64,000 nucleotides of DNA from Corynebacterium pseudogenitalium (GCF_024453815.1 NZ_CP072934.1:2294001-2358000), one strand, 5' to 3'; counted from the first letter of the stretch, positions 45,431 to 54,146 are shown. The notes: generated from the sequence alone by a model not told the origin. Numbers and translations: made by a program.

Positions 45431-46369
45431 ATGCCAACGCCTCATGAACTGCCGATCACTCGCCGTGCACTCGCGCGAATGAGTGATCGGCTGTCCTTCC
45501 TTTACGCGGAACGGTGCGTGGTCAACCGTGACGGCAACGCGTTGACGATCACCGACCAACGCGGCACCGCACACGTCCCCGCGACACAACTTGCGGTGCT
45601 CCTGCTCGGCCCCGGAACCCGGATCACCTACGCCGCGATGGCACTCCTCGGCGACGCAGGCACCAGCACAGTTTGGGTCGGCGAGCGCGGTGTCCGGTAC
45701 TACGCCTCCGGCCGCCCACCCGCGAAGTCATCGCGGATGGCGCTGCTCCAAGCGGAAGTCGTAACGCACCAGCGCAAACGGCTTGACTGCGCCCGGAAAA
45801 TGTACAGCCTCAGATTCCCGGGAGAGGACGTGTCCACTCTCACCATGGCGCAGCTGCGCGGCAGGGAAGGCTCCCGCATGAAACGTGTCTACGCCGCCGA
45901 AGCCGAACGAACCGGCGTGTACTGGGACCGACGAAGCTACGACCCGCACGACTTCGACTCCGGCACACCCATCAACCAAGCGCTCACTGCGGCAAGCGCA
46001 GCGCTCTACGGCATTGCTCACGCAGTCATTGCCGGGCTTGGGTTCGTTCCCGCACTCGGAGTTGTCCACACCGGAACAGACCGCGCGTTCGTCTACGACA
46101 TCGCCGACCTGTACAAAGCCGAGATCGCCATCCCCGCCGCGTTCGACGCAGTAGCTGAAGCGAAAGGGAAACCGCATATCGAGGTGCGACGGAAGGTGCG
46201 CGACGCTGTCGTCGAAAAGCGACTGATGCAGCGCATGGTCAAAGACCTCCAATACGTCATGGACGTACCCGAAGAAGAACTCTACAGCGATGTCGAACTG
46301 ATGCTGTGGAGCGAATTGGAAGTCATCTCTGCAGGCGTCAACTGGGCAGAGGAAGAGGCACTGCAATGA
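45431..46369 (+). CDS. cas1: CRISPR adaptation integrase Cas1
   Basis: The protein has 312 residues. ATG 45431 (MPTPHELPITRRALARMSDR) is eight bases after the cas6 stop. The catalytic acidic and His residues lie in the regions expected for Cas1e (an ALTAASAALYGIAHAVIAGLGF helix and an LGVVHTGTDRAFVYDIADLYK segment containing the His and Asp). It works with Cas2 to insert new spacers at the leader end. The overlap with cas2 is four bases. Confidence 0.95.
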   Translation: MPTPHELPITRRALARMSDRLSFLYAERCVVNRDGNALTITDQRGTAHVPATQLAVLLLGPGTRITYAAMALLGDAGTSTVWVGERGVRYYASGRPPAKSSRMALLQAEVVTHQRKRLDCARKMYSLRFPGEDVSTLTMAQLRGREGSRMKRVYAAEAERTGVYWDRRSYDPHDFDSGTPINQALTAASAALYGIAHAVIAGLGFVPALGVVHTGTDRAFVYDIADLYKAEIAIPAAFDAVAEAKGKPHIEVRRKVRDAVVEKRLMQRMVKDLQYVMDVPEEELYSDVELMLWSELEVISAGVNWAEEEALQ

Positions 46370-46722
46370 TGGTGCTCATCGTCACCGCATGCCCGGCGGG
46401 CCTGCGCGGCGACCTGACAAAGTGGCTCATGGAACTCAGCCCAGGTGTCTTCGTGGGCACCCCATCAGCTCGCATCCGAGACCTACTCTGGGACCGCACC
46501 ATCGAGCTCTGCAAAGACGGCAGGGCACTGCTCGTCTACAGCTCAAATAACGAGCAAGGCATGGAGTTCCGCGAGCACCGGCACGCCTGGAAACCGACAG
46601 ACTTCGACGGCATTACGCTCATGATGCGCGAGAACGCGCGAGCACCAAAACGGCGCACCGGGTGGAGCAAGGCACGACGGCAGCGCATCGCATACGAGCG
46701 AGACAGGCGGACTTCGTCTTAG
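46366..46722 (+). CDS. cas2: CRISPR adaptation protein Cas2e
   Basis: This 118-residue Cas2 of type I-E has the MMVLIVTACPAGLRGDLTKWL start and the EISPGVF/VGTPSARIRDLLW-type middle (here ELSPGVFVGTPSARIRDLLW). The C-terminal extension of about 30 residues is rich in Arg/Lys. It overlaps cas1 by ATGA and is the last cas gene. Confidence 0.95.
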   Translation: MMVLIVTACPAGLRGDLTKWLMELSPGVFVGTPSARIRDLLWDRTIELCKDGRALLVYSSNNEQGMEFREHRHAWKPTDFDGITLMMRENARAPKRRTGWSKARRQRIAYERDRRTSS

Positions 46723-46778
46723 GTCGTGGCCACGGACGGGGAGATTGACATGCCTGGGTGGTCGAAAGGGTAGGCCTG

Positions 46779-46910
46779 AAATAGTTCCCGCGTCCGGGAA
46801 CTATTTTGGGTTTGGGCCGATTCCGGTCGACCAACACTTACGTTTCCCCAGTTCGCGACGACTGTCCACGAAGAAAGGTCCCCGGTTTCAAAAAACGTTG
46901 GGAACTTTCT
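46779..46910 (-). repeat. Palindromic element C2 (inverted relative to C1 and C3)
   Basis: On the minus strand it reads AGAAAGTTCCCAACG, CTTTCTTCGTGGACA, CTGGGGAAAC and AGTTCCCGGACGCGGGAAC, in the same order as C3. It lies just after cas2 and just before the DUF559-type gene. Confidence 0.8.
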
Positions 46911-47001
46911 CGGCGGGCGACGGGTGGCGGGCGAGGCTAGGGGCGTCGAAAAATAATAAGCACTGAGGGAGCCGAACACGCCGTTTTTACGTCTAAACGG
47001 T

Positions 47002-48006
47002 ATGAACACTCTCTACAACGGCATGACCATCGACCTCGACACGCCCCTGATCCACCAAAAACAGCGAACACCAAACCATGCATACCAGCAGGTCAGCGTG
47101 CGTCGCTACCTACAAAACGAACACTGCCTGCAACCATGGCAAGTCCAAAACAATGCGCGCTACCACCCCAAAAACGTCAGGTATCACGCCCCGGCAGCAG
47201 TCCGTGCAATCGCACACGCGGTAGAACAACCCGGCAGCATCATCGCCGGATTCTCGGCACTCGCGCTCTACGGCTTGCCCTATCTCGTCGAAGGCGCTGA
47301 CACCACCCTGGTGACCACCTCCGGCCACACCAGCGTAGCCGGGGCCTGCCGTCCGACAATCCGCCGATCGCGGATCTCACTTGCAACATGGACCGTCACC
47401 CACCGAGGTGTATCACTGCAAGCGGTCACACCACTCACCGCCGTAATACAGGCACTTGTGCAGGTCAAACGTGGTGAGCACCTGTGGAGAACCGTCACTG
47501 TAGAGGGGCTGGCCCCCGAAGAGGTCAGAGGTATCCAACTAGTTGACTGTGTGCGACGTTTTTGGGGCATCACACCCAGCAGCATCGCCAAGGCAGCTAG
47601 GCACAAAATTGACGCCACATGGCTGCACAAGGTGCTACGACACAGCAGCGTATTGGCGGACTCACCAAAAGAAACTGAAATGCGCCTGCTGGTTGCCGCC
47701 CTGGCCAACCGGTACGGCTGCACGGTCGAAGAACAAGTGCCGCTGAGGGTCGGTGACCAGCTTGTCACAGTGTTTGACCTTGCCATTCCCGAGTTGAAGA
47801 TTGCCGTCATGTACGACGGCGCACATCACTCCGATTACCAACAGCGGAATAAGGACTCCTCCATCACCTTAAAGATGATTCGGCAAGGTTGGACACCGGC
47901 GCGGTGCTCGGCAGCCACAATGTTTGAGTGCCTCACCTTGATCGAAGAGCTGATGCAGGAAGGCCGGGTTCGTGTGCAGACCAGAAAAGTTCCCAACGGA
48001 TTTTGA
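47002..48006 (+). CDS. DUF559/Vsr-like endonuclease-fold protein
   Basis: The protein has 334 residues. An N-terminal part resembles the winged-helix/AbiEi-like antitoxin arrangement (AGFSALALYGLPYLVEGADTTL). A C-terminal PD-(D/E)xK-like domain follows, with FDLAIPELKIAVMYDGAHHSDYQQR. In DUF559 proteins this region normally reads E-x-DG-x-H-H. The Glu is replaced by Met-Tyr here, so catalysis is uncertain. Such solitary proteins are common in actinobacteria, often near mobile DNA. The last codons (KVPNGF) lie inside repeat C3. The ribosome site is weak. A role in nucleic-acid restriction is possible but unproven. Confidence 0.7.
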   Translation: MNTLYNGMTIDLDTPLIHQKQRTPNHAYQQVSVRRYLQNEHCLQPWQVQNNARYHPKNVRYHAPAAVRAIAHAVEQPGSIIAGFSALALYGLPYLVEGADTTLVTTSGHTSVAGACRPTIRRSRISLATWTVTHRGVSLQAVTPLTAVIQALVQVKRGEHLWRTVTVEGLAPEEVRGIQLVDCVRRFWGITPSSIAKAARHKIDATWLHKVLRHSSVLADSPKETEMRLLVAALANRYGCTVEEQVPLRVGDQLVTVFDLAIPELKIAVMYDGAHHSDYQQRNKDSSITLKMIRQGWTPARCSAATMFECLTLIEELMQEGRVRVQTRKVPNGF

Positions 48007-48117
48007 ATAACGGGAACTTTCTTCGTGGACATGCGTCGCCACCTGCGGAAACACGAGTGCCGGTCGACGGGAACGGGCCTGAAAGCCGAAATCGTTCCCG
48101 GGCGCGGGAACTTTTTC
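47982..48117 (+). repeat. Palindromic element C3, overlapping the 3' end of the DUF559-type gene
   Basis: It begins AAAAGTTCCCAACGG, continues CGGGAACTTTCTTCGTGGAC, ATGCGTCGCCACCTG and GGAAAC, and ends GTTCCCGGGCGCGGGAAC. Its first 25 bases supply the last codons and the TGA of the gene ending at 48006. It is an inverted copy of C2, so the gene sits between inverted repeats of about 130 bp. Confidence 0.8.
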
Positions 48118-48158
48118 GGAGGGGCAAGGCGGGGCGGAGCTGGGGACGTGGCAGGGCC

Positions 48159-49781
48159 CTACGCCCCGGCCTTGGCCGCCCTACGCACCTGCAACGCGCC
48201 GACGAACCCGAGGGCCAGGAAGGCGGTGGCGGCGAGGAGGGACCAGCGGGCGGCGTCGGCCATGCCCTCGCTGAGGGCCTGCACAACGACTGCGGTTTGG
48301 TCGCCGAATGCGCTGGCTGTGCCCTCCATGCGGAGTTGGGTGATGGCGGAGCCGGCGGATTGGCGGGTGGTGGAGGAGGTGGCGTCGGCAAGGGGGCCGG
48401 TGATGCCGGCGGCCGTGAGGGTCTTGGGGAGGGTGATGGCGAGGGCCATCGAGAAGACGGAGCCGGAGACCGCGGTGCCCAGGGCTGAGCCGACTTGGCG
48501 GACGGTGCTTTGGGTGGCGGAGCCCTGGCCGGAGCGCTGTACCGGAATATCCCGGAGCACGGTGCCGGTGAGCTGCGCCGATGCCAAGCCCAGGCCGAGG
48601 CCGTAGAGGGTGAGTGGGGCGGCGATGAGCCAGCCGCTGGTGTCGGCGCCCATGATAAGGGCGAGGATGACGACGCCCACAACCTCGAGGGCGAGGCCGA
48701 TCAGGACGGTGCCCGGCGCGCCGAAGCGGGCGGCGACGTGGCGGGCGGCCGCGCCGGAGAGGAACGCGCCGACGGCCATCGCGGCCAGGACCAGGCCGGC
48801 GGACATGACGGACAGGCCCAGCGCATTAATAAGGTAGAGCGGCAAGATGAAGATGATGGCGAACTCGCCGATGGCGACGGCTCCGGCGGTGATGTTGCCC
48901 CAGGAGAAGGTGGAGTAGGAGAACAGACCCAAGTCGAGGAGCGCGGAGCGTTCCACGCGTTTGCGGTGCTGCTCCCAGCGGATGAAGAGGAAGAAGGCCA
49001 CGGCGGAGATCGCAAGTGCCACGGGGACGGGGGAGACCGGGGCGGTGGTGGGCCAGGTCCAGCCGAACACGGTCAGGGGCTCCTTGGGGGTCCACCAGCC
49101 AAGGTCGGGTGCCTCGATGATGGCGAAGACGAGGGTGCCGAACGCGATGGCGCTGAGCTGGGCGCCGTCGACATCGATGCCGGGGAGCTTGTCGGGGCTG
49201 CGGGTCTCGCGGACGGTGAGCACCGCGCCGATGGCGACGATCACGCCGATTGGCACGTTGACCAGGAAGATCCAGTGCCAGGACACCCACTGCGTCAGCG
49301 CACCGCCGGCCAGGGGACCGACCGCGGCCGCGCCTGAGATCACGGCGCCCCACACGCCGAAGGCGGCAGCGCGGTACTTGCCGCGGAAGACCGCGTTTAC
49401 CGTCGAAAGGGTTGACGGCATGATGAGGGCAGCACCGACGGCTTGCACTGCACGGGCGGAAATGAGGGTCGAGGCGGACGTCGAAAAGCCGGCGAGGACG
49501 CTGCCCGCGACGAACACCCCGAGGCCCGCGAGGAAGGCGCGCTTGCGGCCCCACGAATCCGCAATCTTGCCCGTGGACAGCAACAACGCGGCGAGCAACA
49601 CCGCGTACAGGCTGTTCACCCACTGTGCCTGGGTGAGGTCCAGGCCGAGGTCAGTAATTATCGACGGCAACGCCACGCCAACGATCGTGCCGTCGAGAAC
49701 GATGACCCCGAGCCCCACCGAGAGGACGGCGAGGCTGATCCAATCGCGGCGCGTTGGCGTGGTGACCTCTACTTCGCTCAT
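48159..49781 (-). CDS. MFS drug exporter, DHA2 (14-helix) family
   Basis: The protein has 540 residues with 14 predicted helices. Motif A is in GKIADSWGRKRAF and motif C-like glycine-rich helices are present. The family start is LGVIVLDGTIVGVALPSI, typical of EmrB/QacA-like proton antiporters. It exports drugs or metabolites. The start is at ATG 49781 (a GTG directly before it is possible), almost touching the stop of the DUF2871 gene, so the two are co-transcribed. Confidence 0.88.
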   Translation of the reverse strand: MSEVEVTTPTRRDWISLAVLSVGLGVIVLDGTIVGVALPSIITDLGLDLTQAQWVNSLYAVLLAALLLSTGKIADSWGRKRAFLAGLGVFVAGSVLAGFSTSASTLISARAVQAVGAALIMPSTLSTVNAVFRGKYRAAAFGVWGAVISGAAAVGPLAGGALTQWVSWHWIFLVNVPIGVIVAIGAVLTVRETRSPDKLPGIDVDGAQLSAIAFGTLVFAIIEAPDLGWWTPKEPLTVFGWTWPTTAPVSPVPVALAISAVAFFLFIRWEQHRKRVERSALLDLGLFSYSTFSWGNITAGAVAIGEFAIIFILPLYLINALGLSVMSAGLVLAAMAVGAFLSGAAARHVAARFGAPGTVLIGLALEVVGVVILALIMGADTSGWLIAAPLTLYGLGLGLASAQLTGTVLRDIPVQRSGQGSATQSTVRQVGSALGTAVSGSVFSMALAITLPKTLTAAGITGPLADATSSTTRQSAGSAITQLRMEGTASAFGDQTAVVVQALSEGMADAARWSLLAATAFLALGFVGALQVRRAAKAGA

Positions 49782-49783
49782 CA

Positions 49784-50218
49784 CTAGCGCCTTACTGATT
49801 CTGGCTCAACAGACTTGAGCGCGCGACCGAGCGCCGCCATGAACAGGCCCAACGCAATCGTGATCGCGATGTGGCCCAAGCCCGCGATACCCGCGATCAT
49901 CGCCGTGGACTCCTTGCCCTGCACAGTGAGGATGCCGTGCCAGACCATCATGCCCGAGGTCATGAGCACGCCGACGTTGTACACCCAGAAGAACCACGTG
50001 AACAGCTTGCCGGACCGCGAAACCTGGAACAGCTTCTCCAACACCAAGAAGATCAACGACATGACGAACCCGAGCACCAACAAGTGCGTGTGCGTCACAC
50101 CAAGCTGCGTGAACTGGCCCTCCGGGAAATCATTCGCGCGGGTGAACTCGCGGTAGAACAACCCCGCGCCCAACCCAAGCACCAAGTACAACACTGCTGC
50201 CCTGTACAACTTCTGCAC
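49784..50218 (-). CDS. DUF2871-type membrane protein
   Basis: This 144-residue protein has four hydrophobic helices and the conserved GVTHTHLLVLGFVMSLIFLVLEKLF region; the His and Glu residues in the membrane recall haem/copper-type membrane folds. The GTG at 50218 is chosen for its GAAGGAG at an eight-base distance. The gene is followed at once by the MFS exporter. The function is unknown. Confidence 0.75.
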   Translation of the reverse strand: MQKLYRAAVLYLVLGLGAGLFYREFTRANDFPEGQFTQLGVTHTHLLVLGFVMSLIFLVLEKLFQVSRSGKLFTWFFWVYNVGVLMTSGMMVWHGILTVQGKESTAMIAGIAGLGHIAITIALGLFMAALGRALKSVEPESVRR

Positions 50219-50348
50219 CTTGCACACTCCTTCTACAACCGCCAACACGGGCGGGAAATCCATTGACACCATCAATGGTGCTGGAGCGGACGCAGAAAGT
50301 AATCGCGCAGCAGGTTGAACATTGCGTCAACCGAACGGTTGAGTGGGG

Positions 50349-51332
50349 TTAGCGCTTGAGCCCATCCACGAACCGCGCGATCATGGGCTCGCCCAGCAGG
50401 TACGCGGCGTAGAGACTCAGCCCTGCGATGCCGATCACGATCGACAGCGTGAGCCCAAGGACCATGTCCTCCTGCTGCCGACTCAGGGGTTCCCCGGCCT
50501 TGATCTTCGAGGACAACACCTCAAACTCGTTGGCCACTCGCTTCATCCAGGGCTGGCCGGGTGGGCGCGTCCTGGTTTCCGGGGCGAGGAGGCCAGGGGC
50601 GTCGTCGTGAATCCCGCACGACTCGGGCTGCGTGCGCGTGTAGGTGGGAACTTCCGTGCTGGCACGGCAGGACTTCGCGGTTACGGAGGTGAGTTTCCAC
50701 TCGTACCAGGGCTTACCCTGCGGAGTTTCGGTACTGCTGGTCTGCGAGATCACGCCAACGAATGAGAGGGGGTTGCCGGAGTCATCGACGAGCCAGGCGG
50801 GCCCGCCCGAGTCGCCCTGGATGAAGGTCTCGTCGGCCTCGACTTTGATCACGCCGTCGCCCGCGCCCTGGATATGCCCGCACACAACCTTGCGTTGCTT
50901 CACTGAGTTCGCGCACACTTCCATGTCGGCTTCGAGGGAGTCGTAATCGGCAATTGCATCGCCCGAAAACAGGTTCTGGCCTGCGATGATATCCTCGTAC
51001 AGTCGCACGGCCATGACGTCGTCGTTTTTGAAGCGGGCGTCGATAAGCCCGGCGCGAGTGCTGTAGCCCACCGCTTGACTCTTCTTGTACAGGATCTCTC
51101 CCGCGTCCTGTGAGAAGCAGTGGCGCGCGACGTACGCAGTTTTCGACGCCGCGTCGACATAGCCGACCTGGCACTTCGTGATGCCCACCTCAACAACATC
51201 ACCCTGGTTCACCACGACGCCGGCGGTGTAGCGCACGGAACTGAGGTCCGCAGCAGCGTTGGGAGCGGCGGCGCCCGCTAGCGCCAGCGTTACTGCTAGC
51301 GCTGCAGCTCCGAGTTTAGTTGCGCGTCGCAC
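50349..51332 (-). CDS. Secreted trypsin-like serine protease with C-terminal membrane anchor
   Basis: This is a 327-residue protein. The signal peptide ends near AAADLS (residue 28). The catalytic triad is His71 (VARHCF), Asp near 104 (NDDVMAV) and Ser175 (QGDSGGPAW). A Pro/Arg linker precedes a transmembrane helix (residues about 290-312) and a short tail. Cys pairs (C54, C72, C140, C151) fit the chymotrypsin fold. It probably cleaves envelope or extracellular proteins at the membrane surface. It is a single gene with an upstream AAAGGAG. Confidence 0.87.
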   Translation of the reverse strand: MRRATKLGAAALAVTLALAGAAAPNAAADLSSVRYTAGVVVNQGDVVEVGITKCQVGYVDAASKTAYVARHCFSQDAGEILYKKSQAVGYSTRAGLIDARFKNDDVMAVRLYEDIIAGQNLFSGDAIADYDSLEADMEVCANSVKQRKVVCGHIQGAGDGVIKVEADETFIQGDSGGPAWLVDDSGNPLSFVGVISQTSSTETPQGKPWYEWKLTSVTAKSCRASTEVPTYTRTQPESCGIHDDAPGLLAPETRTRPPGQPWMKRVANEFEVLSSKIKAGEPLSRQQEDMVLGLTLSIVIGIAGLSLYAAYLLGEPMIARFVDGLKR

Positions 51333-51402
51333 CTGCGCTCCTTTTGGGTGAAAAACAACATAGTTAAAGACATCTTAGTCTAGTCCACCGCCCCGTTTCC
51401 CA

Positions 51403-51418
51403 TGTTTCACGTGAAACA
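51403..51418. promoter_or_regulatory. parS: parS centromere-like site (ParB-binding palindrome)
   Basis: TGTTTCACGTGAAACA is a perfect 16-bp palindrome matching the bacterial parS consensus (TGTTNCACGTGAAACA). ParB loads here to organise origin segregation. It lies in the spacer between the divergent protease and malic enzyme genes. In corynebacteria parS sites cluster near oriC. Confidence 0.9.
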
Positions 51419-51496
51419 CACCGGGGTTAACCCATAGACCCGGGCGCACCACAGCTGTACTATGGGGTCAATCTTTAGGATGACGAAAGGGAAATC

Positions 51497-52636
51497 ATGC
51501 AGGGACAGCCAACAACCGAGGAAATCTTCGCAGCTCACGAGGGCGGCAAGCTCTCCATCCAATCGCGGATGGAGGTGAACACCATGCGGGATCTCGCCAT
51601 CTGCTACACGCCGGGGGTAGCGGAAGTGTGCGAGGCGATCGCGCAGGACCCCGCCCAGGCACGCCGCTACACGGGGGCAGGGAACACCGTCGCCGTCATC
51701 ACCGACGGCACCGCGGTCCTCGGGCTCGGGGACATCGGCCCCCAAGCATCGCTGCCCGTCATGGAAGGCAAAGCCCAACTCTTCCAGCAGTTCGCTGGAC
51801 TGAACTCCTTTCCGATCGTCCTCGACACCCAGGACGTCGACGAAATCGTCGACACCGTCGTGCGAATCGCGCCCTCCTTCGCGGCCATCAACCTCGAAGA
51901 CATCGCCGCGCCACGCTGCTTCGACATCGAACGCCGCCTCGACGAACGCCTCAACATCCCCGTCATGCACGACGACCAGCACGGCACCGCCGTCGTTATC
52001 TATGCGGCACTACGCAACGCCGCGCGCGTCCTCGGCCGCACCCTCGCCGACCTGCGCGTTGTCATCTCCGGCGCCGGCGCCGCGGGCATCGCATGCGTCG
52101 ACATGCTGCTCCACGCCGGCATCCGCGACATCATCGTCCTCGACTCCCAAGGCCCTATCCACGCTGACCGCGTCGGCCTCACCCCCATCAAACAGTCCCT
52201 CGCCGCGCGCACCAACCCCCGCAATATCCACACCACCGTCGACGACGCCCTCAGCGACGCCGACACCTTCATCGGCCTCTCGCGCGGCCACATCACCGAG
52301 GAGCAAGTCCTCCTCATGTCTGAGGCACCGATCTTGTTCTCGCTGGCCAACCCCACTCCGGAAATCGATCCGGAAGTCGCGCGGCGGCACGGAGGGGTCG
52401 TCGCAACGGGGCGCTCGGACATGCCCAACCAGATCAACAACGTCCTCGCGTTCCCCGGCATCTTCCGCGGCGCCATCGACGCCGGCGCCACCCACATCAC
52501 CCGCCCCATGCTGCTCGCCGCCTCCGAAGCCATCGCCTCACTTATCGACGCCCCCACCGCCCACAACATCGTCCCCCAAGCACTCGACCCCCGCGTGGCA
52601 CCGGCCGTCGCCAAGGCGGTGGCGGACGCCGTGTAA
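51497..52636 (+). CDS. Malic enzyme (malate dehydrogenase, decarboxylating)
   Basis: The protein has 379 residues. The malic signature lies near residue 90-160 (DVDEIVDTVVRIAPSFAAINLEDIAAPRCF; NIPVMHDDQHGTA with metal-binding Asp residues). The Rossmann loop is VVISGAGAAGIAC. It turns malate into pyruvate and CO2 with NAD(P) reduction. It is the short form, without a phosphotransacetylase domain, like the C. glutamicum enzyme. GAAAGGG precedes the ATG. Confidence 0.92.
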   Translation: MQGQPTTEEIFAAHEGGKLSIQSRMEVNTMRDLAICYTPGVAEVCEAIAQDPAQARRYTGAGNTVAVITDGTAVLGLGDIGPQASLPVMEGKAQLFQQFAGLNSFPIVLDTQDVDEIVDTVVRIAPSFAAINLEDIAAPRCFDIERRLDERLNIPVMHDDQHGTAVVIYAALRNAARVLGRTLADLRVVISGAGAAGIACVDMLLHAGIRDIIVLDSQGPIHADRVGLTPIKQSLAARTNPRNIHTTVDDALSDADTFIGLSRGHITEEQVLLMSEAPILFSLANPTPEIDPEVARRHGGVVATGRSDMPNQINNVLAFPGIFRGAIDAGATHITRPMLLAASEAIASLIDAPTAHNIVPQALDPRVAPAVAKAVADAV

Positions 52637-52668
52637 CAGAACAGGTAGCAGGGGGCGATAGTCGCAGT

Positions 52669-53430
52669 ATGAAGAACACTGCACTTGCTAGCGGCGCCGC
52701 AATTGCCATCGCCGCATCCACGCTCATCGCCCCACAAGCCACCGCTGCCACCGCTGCCACCCAAGTCGCCAGCGGCACCTTCACCTGGCCAATCAAGCAG
52801 TCCCTCCTGCAGGAACTGAACAAGAACGCCAACCTGGTGACCGATGCCGGCGTCTACGCCAAGGACCAAGCCGTCTTCGACCCGAACGCCAACCTGGTCA
52901 CCTTCCCCCTCGACGTCGCCGACACCCGCCTCGACGCCAACGGCAACGGCGTCCTCCACTTCGACGGCGAACTGAAACTGCACGGCACCGTCGCCCCCAA
53001 GGTCGACATCGACGACATCAAAATCACTATCACCGGCACCAACGCCACCATCACCGGCGACATCGAATCCGGAACGGTCATCGAACGCGAACACAACGAC
53101 GTGGTCCTGGGCACCTTCCAACTCGACAACGCCATCGACCCATCGCAGCCCAACTTTGCCGCCAAGGCCCGCCCTGTCACCTACGGCATCGGCATCACGC
53201 CACTCGGCCTCAAAGCCGGCGAGACTCCATCCGACGCCAAGGCCGACCTCAACCTGACCTTCGGCAAGGCCGACCTGAGCTCCCGCCTCGACATCGACAC
53301 CGAGGACAAGCTCAAAGCCGCAGGCATCGCCCTCGGCGTCCTGGCGGCTCTCGGTGCCATCGTGGCCGTCGTAGCAGGGCCACTGAAGGACCTACTGCCG
53401 TTCGACCTACCCGCGAAGCTGCCGTTCTAA
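52669..53430 (+). CDS. Secreted single HtaA-domain protein (haem-binding family) with LPF tail
   Basis: The protein has 253 residues. A signal peptide (cleavage after ATA, about residue 26) is followed by one HtaA/CR-type domain beginning SGTFTWPIKQSLLQEL. Known: HtaA domains of corynebacteria bind haem or haemoglobin through conserved Tyr/His. The domain here is followed by a transmembrane helix (AGIALGVLAALGAIVAVVAG) and a tail ending LLPFDLPAKLPF. No htaA/hmuTUV cluster is adjacent. It starts 32 bases after the malic enzyme stop and meets the convergent DUF981 gene with overlapping stops. Confidence 0.82.
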   Translation: MKNTALASGAAIAIAASTLIAPQATAATAATQVASGTFTWPIKQSLLQELNKNANLVTDAGVYAKDQAVFDPNANLVTFPLDVADTRLDANGNGVLHFDGELKLHGTVAPKVDIDDIKITITGTNATITGDIESGTVIEREHNDVVLGTFQLDNAIDPSQPNFAAKARPVTYGIGITPLGLKAGETPSDAKADLNLTFGKADLSSRLDIDTEDKLKAAGIALGVLAALGAIVAVVAGPLKDLLPFDLPAKLPF

Positions 53431-54146
53431 AACAGCGGTTCACCCACCGGGTGCATCTCACCGCCACCCTGCAACGGCCACGGGAAGAACCCAACGTGGC
53501 CGTAAAACAGGGTCAGGCCGAGGAACACCCACATCATGCCGATGATGAACGTCACCGGCACAAACACCTTCCGGGCAACCGGGCTGGTCAGCACGAACGG
53601 GGAAAGCAACGCCGAAAGCCCCGTACCCACATACAAGGTAAACACCATAAACGGCTCAAGCATCGAGCCCGCCAACAAACGCGCAATCGGCTCAACCTCT
53701 GGTGGACGCCACTGACCAAAATGCATCCCGGCGATACCAAACATGATCAGGCCAAACCCACCGACCGCAGCCACATACAGAATCGGGCGGAGCGTAGCCA
53801 CCCAGTCCAAATCACGAATACCGCGGTCAGCACGATCCTCTGCGCGAAGCACGGCAACACCAACGATAAGTGTCATCACACCATAAAATGCGGCCGGTTC
53901 ACCAAACGTCACATTATCGACCGCACAACAGAACACACCCTCGATCTGTTCCAGCGGCCACGTGAGCATCATATGCACACCCGTCATCCCGAGAAACGCA
54001 CCGAGGAACACGAACGCCCAGCCAAACCCAGACACTGAGCGGTCTCCGGCTTTCTGCAACGCACGCATGAACAGCGGCACCATCAGCATAATTACACCGA
54101 CGACCAGTCCCATCGTCGTGTTGTACGTGATACCTTGCATCAACAT
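53427..54146 (-). CDS. DUF981-type integral membrane protein
   Basis: This 239-residue protein has about seven hydrophobic helices. Recognisable DUF981 features are the early GLVVGVIMLMVPLFM and MLTWPLEQIEGVFCCAVDNVTFGEPAAFYG. Gly-His/Trp pairs occur at membrane borders. It may act with the small protein encoded four bases upstream. The function is unknown. Confidence 0.75.
   Translation of the reverse strand: MLMQGITYNTTMGLVVGVIMLMVPLFMRALQKAGDRSVSGFGWAFVFLGAFLGMTGVHMMLTWPLEQIEGVFCCAVDNVTFGEPAAFYGVMTLIVGVAVLRAEDRADRGIRDLDWVATLRPILYVAAVGGFGLIMFGIAGMHFGQWRPPEVEPIARLLAGSMLEPFMVFTLYVGTGLSALLSPFVLTSPVARKVFVPVTFIIGMMWVFLGLTLFYGHVGFFPWPLQGGGEMHPVGEPLF

Noticed and set aside
46779-48117. Insertion sequence formed by the C2/C3 inverted repeats
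   Set aside because: The enclosed gene lacks any transposase motif (no DDE/DEDD or HUH residues), and no target duplication is visible.
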